Source of the DNA: Methanothrix sp.
Lineage (GTDB): Archaea > Halobacteriota > Methanosarcinia > Methanotrichales > Methanotrichaceae
NCBI GenBank assembly: GCA_026394555.1
Contig: JAPKXZ010000051.1
Span: forward strand, 1-64,000
DNA: 64,000 nt
Direction: 5' to 3'
Position 1 is the stretch's first letter, and each line of letters starts with the position of its first letter. Shown piece by piece: positions 16,894 to 25,703 of this stretch. The notes beneath the pieces were generated by a model. That model was not told the origin of the DNA, made no database searches, and saw only the letters and a list, made by a program, of their open reading frames with translations. Both the position numbers and the translations under genes were made by a program.

Positions 16894-17745
16894 TTAGAAC
16901 AGGCTGCCCAGCTCTTTGGCCTTGGCAAAGGCCACTTCTGCCTCCGATTTGCGATCTAGTGCTTTCAGGGATAATCCCTTATAATACCAAGGCCGGTAAT
17001 TTCTGGGAGAAACCTCACTTGCTCGGTCGAAGTATTGGAGCGAGGTATCGTAATTTCCCTGGCTGTAGAGAGCTGCACCTTTGCCGAATAAAGCTGATGT
17101 ATCGTTTGAATTCCGTTTTAGGGCGTCATCATACAGTTCAATGGCTTTATGCAGGGTATTGTTCGACTCGTCCCTCCGGCCAAGTGCTTTAAGAGCGCCG
17201 CTTTTTTCTATCCAGGCCTTTGATAGTTGCGGGTCGATCTCTATAGCCTTATCATAGCTTCTAACTGCCTCTTCGAACCGTCCCAATTCCGCGAGAGTGC
17301 CACCTCTCATGTACCAGGCATCAACCAAATGTGGGTTAAGTGCTACAGATTCATTATACGCATCTATGGCCTCTTCATATACACCTATCGCAGTTAGAAT
17401 TTTGCCTTTCTGGTTCCAAGCATCTGCATATCGAGGATTTATCTCTATAGATTTATTGAAACATGGAAGGGCTTCTTCGAAACGACCCAGTTCGATGAGA
17501 ACTTCACCTTTCTTATACCAACCCAATGCAGACCGAGGATCCCTCAGGAGGGCCCTATCGTAGGATTTGAGTGCATCCTGTAGGACAAATTCTTTATCTG
17601 TCCTATTTTGGGTGATATTAAGCGCATGTTCTAGAAGCTCATCGCCTTTGCTGAGCCAATGGCTGGTCGAATCTTCTTGAGCCAGAGATGATACACATAG
17701 CACGGCCAAAGCGATCCATGTTATGGCTGAAATAAATTTTATCAT
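16894..17745 (-). CDS. Exported TPR-repeat protein
   Basis: A 283-residue protein starting at ATG 17745, preferred to an upstream ATG because it begins a clean signal peptide (MIKFISAITWIALAVLCVSS, cleavage near SLAQ). The rest consists of about six tetratricopeptide repeats, seen as repeats of AWYKKG/AWNQKG, LGRFEEA and SIEINPRY. Such proteins are scaffolds for protein-protein contacts outside the membrane. It follows the thermonuclease gene by 44 bp and precedes the CoA-binding gene. No partner can be named. Confidence 0.8.
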   Translation of the reverse strand: MIKFISAITWIALAVLCVSSLAQEDSTSHWLSKGDELLEHALNITQNRTDKEFVLQDALKSYDRALLRDPRSALGWYKKGEVLIELGRFEEALPCFNKSIEINPRYADAWNQKGKILTAIGVYEEAIDAYNESVALNPHLVDAWYMRGGTLAELGRFEEAVRSYDKAIEIDPQLSKAWIEKSGALKALGRRDESNNTLHKAIELYDDALKRNSNDTSALFGKGAALYSQGNYDTSLQYFDRASEVSPRNYRPWYYKGLSLKALDRKSEAEVAFAKAKELGSLF

Positions 17746-17789
17746 GTAATATCTCAGACTTCTTGTATAGATATAATAATTGTGGCAAG

Positions 17790-18647
17790 TCAGCTCTTCT
17801 TGCACAGCACCTTGTCCATGAATATCAGATTCTCTGGCAATTCTGCCAGCCTCACCTTTTCTCCCCGCACATCCACAATAGCATCGAGCCTGGTGAAGTG
17901 GACCTGCTGTATCCTAACTAAGGGCTCGCACCCTTTCTGAAGGTGCTCTTTAAAGCCGTCAATCCTGCCGCCCTCTCCCATGTAATCCACAATGCGGCGG
18001 AAGAGCTTGGGCAGGATGGCCACCTCTTTTGTGATAGCCGTCAGGTTGGATACGGAAAATCCCCGCGTGGTCTTGTCGTTTGGCCATAGTCCCTTTCCTT
18101 CCGCTCGGGCCTTTGTCACGGCCTGTGTCAATGGAAGGCGCAGATCTGAGAAGAGGCCGTTGTAGTACATGGGATAGGCGAGGCCCTGGGCGAGAAGATG
18201 GTAGTTATAGCTCTCTAAGAGAATCGACTCATTCAATGTGATCTCAGCTCCATCTTTCTCCCCGGTTTCACCGGCGAAGACGAAGGCTACCGGGCGGCGG
18301 TAGCTCTCAGTGCTGCGGGCCAGGATGAACCCATCCGTTCCGTCCTGGGCTTTGATTACAGTGCTGTGCGTTTCATCCCAGACGACCTCATTAATTCCCA
18401 GGTGAGAGAGAAGACAGCTGGTGGCGGCCCGGGCGAGCTGCTCTGGCTGGCAGACGCCCTGATAGTGCGTTTCCAGAGCATCGACGGCCTCGATGCGCAG
18501 CTGGGCATGCCCGCGCGCATTCAGCTCCACAGCCGGGCCGGAGAGCTTCTTCCAAAGAGTGGTGTCTTTGGCCTTGAATCTAATCGAATCGCCATCAGGA
18601 CTGTAGCCGAGCACGTGGAAGGTTCCTTTGATCAGAGTAAACGACAT
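17790..18647 (-). CDS. Thermonuclease (SNase-like OB-fold) protein
   Basis: A 285-residue protein with a staphylococcal-nuclease-like core. Family marks seen are YSPDGDSIRF (calcium-site Asp), LRIEAVDALETHYQ (the usual 'RL.giDaPE' position), NYHLLAQGLAYPM and KARAEGKGLWP. The usual catalytic Glu in 'DaPE' appears as DALE, so the site is diverged but not clearly dead. No signal peptide is seen, which is unusual for an extracellular nuclease; it may act in the cytoplasm. The first gene of the run is this one; the TPR and CoA-binding genes follow. Confidence 0.75.
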   Translation of the reverse strand: MSFTLIKGTFHVLGYSPDGDSIRFKAKDTTLWKKLSGPAVELNARGHAQLRIEAVDALETHYQGVCQPEQLARAATSCLLSHLGINEVVWDETHSTVIKAQDGTDGFILARSTESYRRPVAFVFAGETGEKDGAEITLNESILLESYNYHLLAQGLAYPMYYNGLFSDLRLPLTQAVTKARAEGKGLWPNDKTTRGFSVSNLTAITKEVAILPKLFRRIVDYMGEGGRIDGFKEHLQKGCEPLVRIQQVHFTRLDAIVDVRGEKVRLAELPENLIFMDKVLCKKS

Positions 18648-18765
18648 TCATATCCTCCTAAATAATTTTTTCAATGTACCTATTTTTAGTACTGAGTTAT
18701 TATTAGGATTTAAATTTTTTCATTATGTTATAAAATATCAGAAAACACATAAAAATGCTTAAATA

Positions 18766-19566
18766 ATGATAAAAACAGACAAAAAAACGATGAACGAGGA
18801 CTCAACCGTCTCATGCTACGACAGACACGCCAAGGATTATGACCTCTACCAGTCGGCCGTGGTTCCCGGCTATCAGGAGATGCTCGACCTCGTGGCCGAG
18901 GCTTGCCGGCGCTATCTGCCAGAAGAGGCAAAGATCATCGATCTGGGCTGCGGAACAGGCAATGCCTCCCTGGCTATTTTGGGAAAGATTCCTTCGGCCA
19001 GGATCTTTCTCATCGACGGCTCGGGAAGAATGGTGAAGGTGGCTGCAAAGAAGATCTCGTGCGCCCATCCGGAGGCGATCCTGGGCCGCAGGGTAGCGGA
19101 CCTGGCGAGAAGCGATTGGGACCATGGCATCGAGGGCGAAGGCCTGGTGGGCGAAGGGTATGACGCAGTAGTCTCCACACTGGTTTTAGAGCATCTGCCC
19201 TTTGATCGCTACCAAGAGGCCATTGCCAAATGCTACCGACGGCTCAAGCCGGGCGGCTGGCTGCTGGCAGCGGAGGGCTACGCCGAGGAAGGAAGCGATA
19301 TGCAAGAGTGGTTTTTTGAAGAGATGGAGGAACGGCGCAAGGCCGTCGATCCAGAGCTCTCCGACTTCGTGGCCCGGCTGCGGGACGAGAAGGAGACGCA
19401 CTACTATTGCCGCAAGGCTGAGAAGGAAGAGTGGTGGAGGCAGGCTGGATTTTTACAGGTCAATATGCTCTGGCAGTACCTTTGCATTGGATTGATGGCA
19501 GGCAGAAAGCCATTGTGTGAAGCTAAAACCCGCCAAATAGTTAAGCAAGCAGCGCATTTAATTTAG
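18766..19566 (+). CDS. Class I SAM-dependent methyltransferase
   Basis: A 266-residue methyltransferase. Motif I is IIDLGCGTGNASLAIL (about 57-72), motif II is IFLIDGSGRM, and the post-motif III region is VVSTLVLEHLPFD. No substrate-recognition domain is visible beyond the fold. An internal ATG at 18790 is an alternative start. It ends 10 bp before the fused agmatine-pathway gene, so the two form an operon. Methylation of a polyamine-related compound is possible but unproven. Confidence 0.85.
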   Translation: MIKTDKKTMNEDSTVSCYDRHAKDYDLYQSAVVPGYQEMLDLVAEACRRYLPEEAKIIDLGCGTGNASLAILGKIPSARIFLIDGSGRMVKVAAKKISCAHPEAILGRRVADLARSDWDHGIEGEGLVGEGYDAVVSTLVLEHLPFDRYQEAIAKCYRRLKPGGWLLAAEGYAEEGSDMQEWFFEEMEERRKAVDPELSDFVARLRDEKETHYYCRKAEKEEWWRQAGFLQVNMLWQYLCIGLMAGRKPLCEAKTRQIVKQAAHLI

Positions 19567-19576
19567 GGGTAAGCGC

Positions 19577-21529
19577 ATGCCAGAGAAAAAAGTTACAGTC
19601 GCATTGATTCAATCTTCAGTCTCCGAGGATCTCGATCTCAATCTGTTGAGAACTATGGAAAAGGTAAAGTACGCCGCAAGCAAAGGCGCAAAGATCGTCT
19701 GCCTGCAGGAGCTTTTCCGCACGCGCTACTTTCCTCAGTGGGATCAAAAGGATGCCGCGGCCCTGGCGGAGACCATTCCTGGTCCTTCCACAGAAGCCTT
19801 TTCTGCGCTGGCCAGAGAGCTACAGATAGTAGTAATAGTACCGGTCTTCGAGCGAGACGAAGTCGGCTTCTACAACTCCGTGGCGGTAATTGACGCGGAC
19901 GGCAGCCTTCTTCCCACCTACAGAAAGGTGCATATTCCCCATGATCCTCTCTTTTACGAGAAGAGCTACTTTACCCCCGGCGAGGAGATCCGGGTTTACG
20001 ATACCCGCTATGCCAAATTTGCGGTGCTCATCTGCTACGACCAGTGGTTCCCGGAGGCGGCGCGCGTAGCTGCCCTGGCTGGGGCCCAGATCATCTTCTA
20101 TCCCACGGCCATCGGCTGGATTAAGGGCGAAGAGGACCCGGTCGAGGGCGACTGGCACGACGCCTGGGAGACGGTGCAAAGGAGCCACGCCATTGCCAAC
20201 AGCGTCTGCGTGGCTGCGGCCAACCGTGTCGGCTCGGAGGAGGACCTGGTCTTTTGGGGCAGCTCCTTTGTCTGCGACTGCTTTGGTAAAATCCTGGCCA
20301 AAGCCAGCAGCAGCGCGGAAGAGGTGCTGGTGGTGGAGCTTGATCTGGGCCACAACGAAGAGGTGCGGGAGGGCTGGGGCTTCTTCCGCAATCGCCGGCC
20401 GGATGTCTACTGGCCACTCATCGAGATGGTGCAGGAGGAGGATAAGCCGGTGAGAGAAGCGGAGAAGAAGGAGGGCGCAGGGCTCAATCTAAAGGACACA
20501 CCACGTTCTTTAGGCTACCACATGCCGGCGGAGTGGGAGCGCCACGAGGCCATCTGGCTCTCCTGGCCTTACGATCTAAACAGCTTCCCAAAGATCGAGG
20601 CGGTGGAGAAGGCCTACCTGGCCATCATCAAAGCCATTCACGGAAGCGAGATTGTCAACCTGCTGGTCAAAGATGAGATACTGCTTCGTGCCGTGGTGGA
20701 CCTGCTGAAAAATGAGAAGGTCGATCTGCGTCGGGTTCACTTCCACTTGTTAAGCTATGCGGACGTGTGGTTCCGGGACTACGGTCCCACCTTTGTGGTC
20801 CGGGAGAATGAGGCCGGAAAAGGAGTCGCGGCCGTTAACTGGATCTTCAACGCCTGGGGCGAGAAGTATGAGGAGCTGATGGCAGACGCCAGGATAGGCA
20901 GCCTCATCAACGAAGACCTCAAGATGGAGTGCTTTCGGCCCGGCATCGTCATGGAGGGCGGCTCCATCGATGTGAACGGCTGCGGAACGGTACTGACCAC
21001 GGAGCAGTGCCTGCTCAACAGGAATCGAAATCCGTCCTTGAACAAAGAAGAGATCGAGGGCTATCTCCGGGAATTCCTGGGTGTGCAGAAGGTCATCTGG
21101 CTGAAAGAGGGCATAGCTGGAGACGACACGGACGGGCATGTGGACGACATTGCCAGGTTCGTGAATCCGACCACTGTTCTATGCGCCTACGAGGACGATC
21201 CTGAGGATGAGAACTACCCGGCCCTGAAGCAGAACTACGAGCTGCTCTGCCGGGAGACGGACCAGGACGGCCTCCCCCTGACGGTGATCAAGCTGCCCAT
21301 GCCCGGACGCGTGGGCGCGGAGGAGCGGCTGCCCGCCAGCTACGCCAACTTTTACATCGGCAACGATGTGGTCATGGTGCCGGTCTTCGGGCACAAGAAT
21401 GACCAGGCAGCTCTGCAGATAATTGGGGAGGCCTTCCCGGAGCGGCGGGTCTTGGGCATCAACTGCCGGGAGATGGTGCACGGGCTGGGGACGGTGCACT
21501 GCATCAGCCAGCAGCAGCCGGAGGGGTGA
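19577..21529 (+). CDS. Fused N-carbamoylputrescine amidase (AguB) and agmatine deiminase (AguA)
   Basis: A 650-residue two-domain protein. Residues 1-290 are a nitrilase-family amidase with catalytic Glu45 (CLQELFRT), Lys near 117 (YRKVHIPHD) and Cys near 154 (LICYDQWFPE). Residues 315-650 are a peptidylarginine-deiminase-type agmatine deiminase with PAEWERHEAIWLSWP, WFRDYGPTFV, GDDTDGHVDDIARF and the nucleophile Cys near 641 (GTVHCISQQQ). Together the two halves convert agmatine to N-carbamoylputrescine and then to putrescine, CO2 and ammonia. Elsewhere these are separate proteins. A single frame links them with no internal stop. It is cotranscribed with a methyltransferase. Confidence 0.92.
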   Translation: MPEKKVTVALIQSSVSEDLDLNLLRTMEKVKYAASKGAKIVCLQELFRTRYFPQWDQKDAAALAETIPGPSTEAFSALARELQIVVIVPVFERDEVGFYNSVAVIDADGSLLPTYRKVHIPHDPLFYEKSYFTPGEEIRVYDTRYAKFAVLICYDQWFPEAARVAALAGAQIIFYPTAIGWIKGEEDPVEGDWHDAWETVQRSHAIANSVCVAAANRVGSEEDLVFWGSSFVCDCFGKILAKASSSAEEVLVVELDLGHNEEVREGWGFFRNRRPDVYWPLIEMVQEEDKPVREAEKKEGAGLNLKDTPRSLGYHMPAEWERHEAIWLSWPYDLNSFPKIEAVEKAYLAIIKAIHGSEIVNLLVKDEILLRAVVDLLKNEKVDLRRVHFHLLSYADVWFRDYGPTFVVRENEAGKGVAAVNWIFNAWGEKYEELMADARIGSLINEDLKMECFRPGIVMEGGSIDVNGCGTVLTTEQCLLNRNRNPSLNKEEIEGYLREFLGVQKVIWLKEGIAGDDTDGHVDDIARFVNPTTVLCAYEDDPEDENYPALKQNYELLCRETDQDGLPLTVIKLPMPGRVGAEERLPASYANFYIGNDVVMVPVFGHKNDQAALQIIGEAFPERRVLGINCREMVHGLGTVHCISQQQPEG

Positions 21530-21632
21530 AATAGTCTTTCGATTTTTACTATAACCGGTGGGTCGCTGATCTTTCTAGCTTTGGCCTTGATCCTGTGGTC
21601 GTGTATGGTGTCTCCAACCTCATAGCATTCCA

Positions 21633-21839
21633 TCAAAGAACCACAATGCATCCTTCTCTCTTCAACTCTTCTACAATCTGGCATATCAACTTATAATCGA
21701 GTTTCAGATCTTCTTCGATCTCAGAAGGATATGCTTCCCATCTTCCTTGAAAGTATCCCCTAACTTCCTTTTTGGCAGTCTCGTAATCCACATCACGATA
21801 TTTTATGATTTTTCTCACTGTCGTATTACTTTTCACCAT
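21633..21839 (-). CDS. Small winged-helix-like protein
   Basis: A 68-residue protein starting at ATG 21839, chosen because GGAGAGG sits 6-12 bases upstream. An upstream in-frame ATG exists but adds a low-complexity stretch. The C-terminal half (AYPSEIEEDLKLDYKLICQI, VEELKREGCI) looks like a small winged helix, so DNA binding is possible. No partner gene is adjacent. The function is not recognised. Confidence 0.6.
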   Translation of the reverse strand: MVKSNTTVRKIIKYRDVDYETAKKEVRGYFQGRWEAYPSEIEEDLKLDYKLICQIVEELKREGCIVVL

Positions 21840-22029
21840 CAGTTCCTCTCCAGATACCTTCTGGTGTGACCCGCGCACGCTCACCCGCGCGGACGGGCAG
21901 GCATGCATCCGCGCCTCCTCCTCCACTCCACGTCCGATAATCTCGCCCCGCTTGCACCTCTCAGGGGATCGAGCGTACTAAACTCTTATCTGCGTTGCGG
22001 AATTTTATGGTTATAGCTCATGGGATTGC

Positions 22030-22058
22030 GAAGGGTGAAGTGGGACCCTCCACCCTTC
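22030..22058. terminator. Inverted repeat after the C39-like gene
   Basis: Arms GAAGGGTG and CACCCTTC around a 13-base loop that itself holds GGGACCC. It lies 33 bases beyond the stop of the minus-strand C39-like gene, where a transcript-end hairpin would be expected. No long T tract follows, so this is a weak call. Confidence 0.3.
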
Positions 22059-22090
22059 AAGGACTTGAGAGAAGTTCACTCTCCATCGTA

Positions 22091-23164
22091 TTACAGTTTA
22101 ATCGATCCATTTCCTCCAATGGCATCCATGTAGCTGTAGGCTGGATATGATACGCTCATCCCAGTCCAGCGCGCCTCTGGCACCTGGCCGGATACCTTTC
22201 CCTGGGTCTGCACCATTATCGTCTTGCCGCTGACCGGCCCATCAATCTTCACCTTCCAGGTTGCTCTGCCAGTTGACCCTGCTTTCATGTCTCCCAGGGT
22301 CTTCCTGGACCCGGAGGAATCGAGGCTCATCCCATCCGGCAATGCTATCACGGCCACAGCATCTTTGGCAGGATACCGTGATGAGTTGAATGGCACGGGG
22401 CAAGGGTAGGTGACGTCCGCTGTAACCGTAGCCGTTGAGCCCGGCTTTAATGATCCTGAGGTCTTGACGCTCACATTCCAGGGCATCATCACCATCCCCC
22501 AGTAGGGATGAGATTCTCCATTCGCAGTGTAGTTCCAGCCGCTTTGCAACTCCTGGTAGGTCCAGGCGGTGATTCCCGTCTTGTCTGTCTGGTGTTTCTG
22601 GTCCCTTCCCCAGGGATCGCTGAAGTAAATCATCCCTTTTGTGTCGTCGTATCCTATCGCTGTCCGGTAGTGACCGCCTCCGCCATTCGGTTCGTATGTC
22701 ATGAGCAGGATTACCGGCGTATCGGCAGCAATAAGGCCCTTCAATTCCGCCAGCCAGAATTGATCCGAGGAATAGGGGAAGGATGCATAACCCAGAGCCC
22801 TTTCCCGATATCCGGCAGAGGGGTCCTCAGGCGGGAAGAATCTTCCCTGAGCAAAGCTCATGGAGCTGAAGTGGCCGGCTCTCACCATATCAAAGGACCA
22901 CGTGCCCGCAGAAGAGCTGCGGGCCACATCTGCGATCTCTTTTTGATTGATGTCCTGCCCATAATAATCATATACTCCTTCCAAAGTCCCTTCTCCGCAG
23001 AACAGGCCGTTCATTTGCTGGTGCCAGGGAACATTGGCAATCATATGAGATGAAGGCAAGGGCGCGCTCCCTCCCGTGTTTGCATCTGCGGCGTTGCCCC
23101 CCATCAAAATGCACGAAATCAATATCATTAAAGCCGTTACGGCTAACCTGAAATGGATCTTCAA
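22091..23164 (-). CDS. Exported C39-like papain-fold protein
   Basis: A 357-residue protein with a signal peptide (AVTALMILISCILMGGNAAD). Residues 45-215 look like a C39-type cysteine peptidase: VPWHQQMNGLFCGEGTLE holds the Gln and Cys, GGGGHYRTAIGYDD holds the His, and YFSDPWG the Asp. The C-terminal part (about 235-350) is a beta-sandwich-like domain with LKPGSTATVTADVTYP, similar to CARDB/Ig-like adhesion domains. It probably acts outside the cell on peptides or proteins. It lies 25 bp after the RNB exonuclease gene, though the two functions seem unrelated. The C39 call rests on motif order. Confidence 0.7.
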   Translation of the reverse strand: MKIHFRLAVTALMILISCILMGGNAADANTGGSAPLPSSHMIANVPWHQQMNGLFCGEGTLEGVYDYYGQDINQKEIADVARSSSAGTWSFDMVRAGHFSSMSFAQGRFFPPEDPSAGYRERALGYASFPYSSDQFWLAELKGLIAADTPVILLMTYEPNGGGGHYRTAIGYDDTKGMIYFSDPWGRDQKHQTDKTGITAWTYQELQSGWNYTANGESHPYWGMVMMPWNVSVKTSGSLKPGSTATVTADVTYPCPVPFNSSRYPAKDAVAVIALPDGMSLDSSGSRKTLGDMKAGSTGRATWKVKIDGPVSGKTIMVQTQGKVSGQVPEARWTGMSVSYPAYSYMDAIGGNGSIKL

Positions 23165-23189
23165 ATGGATACCCCCGTTTCTTGAGATA

Positions 23190-24686
23190 TTAATTTCTCA
23201 TGAAATCGATAAATCCCTGCTCCACGTCAACAGACACCAGCTCTACGATGATCTGGTCTCCCACGTCAAGGCCTTTACTTCCGCTCTTGAGCATTCCTTC
23301 CACGGGAATATCCAAAAGCCGGGCCCAGGTGCCTTTCTCTGATGCCCCGGTAACCATGGCATCAAAACGCTCTCCAATTCTCGATTGAAGCAGAAGCGCG
23401 GCTGCGGACTTGCCCACCTGCCGCTCCACTTTGTTGGCTTCATCCTCTTTTTTCGTGCAATTCTCAGCCAGAGAATCCAGCTCGTCCAGGCTGTAGGGCA
23501 CGGGTCTCTCTTCAATGGCGGCTTTGAGCAGGCGCTGCGTGATCAGATCGGTGTAGCGGCGGTTGGGAGCGGTGGAATGGGTGTAATCCTTGACAGCCAG
23601 GCCAAAGTGTCCGGTGGCTTCTTCACCAGGCAGCTCTGCCACGTATTCGCCATTTCCCAGAAGCTTGATCACGGCTAAAGAGAGGTCCGGGAAGCGCAAC
23701 GGATCGGCCTCTTTCATCATGGTAAGAAACATCTCCAGCTTTCGGGCATTGGGATTCTTGGGAAGCTTGAAGGCATGCTGGGCAGCGATCTCCACGATTC
23801 GATCCCATCTCCTGGGAATGCGCACCACGCGGCGGATGGAGGGAATATTTCGGGCGGAGAGGTAGCGCACCGTCACGCCGTTGGCGGCAATCATGAAGTC
23901 CTCGATGATCTCCTTGGCCCGGTTCTTTTCCTCCACCTGCAGATCGCTGATTTTGTCGCCCTCAAACACCGACTTGGCCTCAATGGTCTCCAGGCTGAGC
24001 GCGCCCTGCGCATGGCGAAGGCTCTTCATCTTCTGAGCCGCCTGATCCTGGAGTAGCAGATTCTCGGCCAGCCCTTCTTTGGCTGCCACAGCCTCTGGCA
24101 CGGGCGTCTTTCCCTCCAGCCAGGCACCCACGCTATTGTAGGCCAGCTTGGCATGATTACGTACTGCCGCTCGGTAGACGTCCGAGTCCAACAGCGATCC
24201 GTCCGGGCCGATGGTCATCTCCACTACCATGGCCAGGCGGTCCTCGTTCAGATTCAGGGAGGTGAGATTGGTGGACAGCTTTACCGGCAGCATGGGAAAT
24301 ATCTGAGCGGCGGTGTAGATCGAGGTGGTGTTGTGCGAAGCGTCCTGGTCAATGGCGGAATTTTTCTTGACCAGAGCATCCACGTCCGCCACGGCGACGA
24401 GGATCTTTGTCTTTCCCTCAGGCATCGCTTCGGCAAAGGTGAGCTGGTCTAAGTCCTCAGAATCGTCATTGTCAATGGAAGCCCAGAGAAGGTCTCTCAA
24501 GTCACGCGCCTTTGTGGCCAGGCTTACCTTTGCCGGAGCCTGAATCTTGGCAAGCTCGGAGACGGCCTGGGAGGAAAATTCGGGGAGCAGTCCTCGGGTA
24601 AGCATGACTCGCCGGGCGATGTTCTGCAGGGTGATGCGGTTCTGGATGTCTGTGGTTTTCAGATTTGAATTTGAATTTGTATTCAT
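23190..24686 (-). CDS. RNase II/R-family (RNB) exoribonuclease
   Basis: A 498-residue protein dominated by an RNB catalytic domain (about 65-400). The acidic active site is seen in SIDNDDSEDLDQ, and the RNA-facing signature in NRRYTDLITQRLL. The C-terminal 80 residues have an OB-like region (GERFDAMVTGASEKG), shorter than the cold-shock/S1 set of bacterial RNase R. No N-terminal cold-shock domains are present, so this is a compact form. It would degrade RNA 3' to 5'. The next gene is 25 bp downstream on the same strand. Confidence 0.9.
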   Translation of the reverse strand: MNTNSNSNLKTTDIQNRITLQNIARRVMLTRGLLPEFSSQAVSELAKIQAPAKVSLATKARDLRDLLWASIDNDDSEDLDQLTFAEAMPEGKTKILVAVADVDALVKKNSAIDQDASHNTTSIYTAAQIFPMLPVKLSTNLTSLNLNEDRLAMVVEMTIGPDGSLLDSDVYRAAVRNHAKLAYNSVGAWLEGKTPVPEAVAAKEGLAENLLLQDQAAQKMKSLRHAQGALSLETIEAKSVFEGDKISDLQVEEKNRAKEIIEDFMIAANGVTVRYLSARNIPSIRRVVRIPRRWDRIVEIAAQHAFKLPKNPNARKLEMFLTMMKEADPLRFPDLSLAVIKLLGNGEYVAELPGEEATGHFGLAVKDYTHSTAPNRRYTDLITQRLLKAAIEERPVPYSLDELDSLAENCTKKEDEANKVERQVGKSAAALLLQSRIGERFDAMVTGASEKGTWARLLDIPVEGMLKSGSKGLDVGDQIIVELVSVDVEQGFIDFMRN

Positions 24687-24767
24687 TTGACGTATCTCCT
24701 ATATCGTGGAGGATAAATTTGTTGGGATGGGCCCCTCGTTTTATCTGTCATGCATGCGATTATCGTT

Positions 24768-25643
24768 TCATATATTTCCTTGCCCAAATTCGCTCTCTAA
24801 TTGCTTCCATTTTCGAACTCCAATAAGCTCGTTAAATTCAGACCAATTTATGCCTATCTCACCTACTTTTTCAAGATCGCCATTTTTCAAAGCTAGCAAG
24901 GCATTCAGCATGGCTTTGGCAGCGGGATAGAGGCAGACCATAGGAATGGAAAGATACTTCACCCCGATGCTTTCCAGCTCTGAAATGGAGAATAACGGCG
25001 TTTTGCCACCTGGAATTAGGTTAAATGCCAGAGGTATTTGAATTTTCTTAACGAGATGTTTTACTTCTTCCAGCGATTGAGGGCATTCCACATAGATATA
25101 ATCCGCGCCGGCTTTGGCATAAGCAATGGCGCGTTCAATGGTTTTCTCGAAGCCTTCTATGGCTCTGGCATCTGTCCTGGCTCCAATAACCAGATCAGAG
25201 CCTTCTTCATCTCTCGCCCTGATCAGGGCAGCAATCTTCAAGACCATCTCATCCTTAGAGATAATCGTTTTTCCGCTCATATGGCCGCAACGCTTGGGCC
25301 AGGTCTGATCCTCAATTCTTATGCCTGCGGCATCAATCCAGATGAAATTTTTAGCGGTCCAATAGGCATTCAGGGCATTTCCGTAGCCGGTATCAGCATC
25401 TACATCAACAGGTATCGAGACGCTATTAATTATATTTCTGGCTCTCTCCAGCAATTCTCCAAAGCTTATCAGTCCCAGATCAGGTTGTCCAATTGCCGAT
25501 GCGGAAATAGCATATCCTGATGTTCCCATCAGTTCAAATCCCGCTTTTTCGATCAAAAGGGCAGAGAGGGCATCATAACCGCATGGTCTTAGAACCAGAC
25601 CCGGTTTTTCAAGCAATTGTCTAAAGAGCTTTGATTTGTGCAT
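24768..25643 (-). CDS. Isocitrate lyase/PEP mutase superfamily enzyme
   Basis: A 291-residue TIM-barrel lyase. Metal and substrate motifs are VDVDADTGYGNALN (about 82), GIRIEDQTWPKRCGH (about 107, with the catalytic Cys in KRCGH) and VIGARTDARAIEG. The pattern is shared by methylisocitrate lyases, dimethylmalate lyases, oxaloacetate decarboxylases and carboxyphosphonoenolpyruvate mutases; the sequence alone does not separate them. No propionate pathway genes are nearby. The gene stands alone, with 60 bp to the next gene. Confidence 0.85.
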   Translation of the reverse strand: MHKSKLFRQLLEKPGLVLRPCGYDALSALLIEKAGFELMGTSGYAISASAIGQPDLGLISFGELLERARNIINSVSIPVDVDADTGYGNALNAYWTAKNFIWIDAAGIRIEDQTWPKRCGHMSGKTIISKDEMVLKIAALIRARDEEGSDLVIGARTDARAIEGFEKTIERAIAYAKAGADYIYVECPQSLEEVKHLVKKIQIPLAFNLIPGGKTPLFSISELESIGVKYLSIPMVCLYPAAKAMLNALLALKNGDLEKVGEIGINWSEFNELIGVRKWKQLESEFGQGNI

Positions 25644-25703
25644 ATTCGGTCACCACCGTAATTCAAGATTATATACTATTTTGCCAATAAAAAACAAGAG
25701 GTT

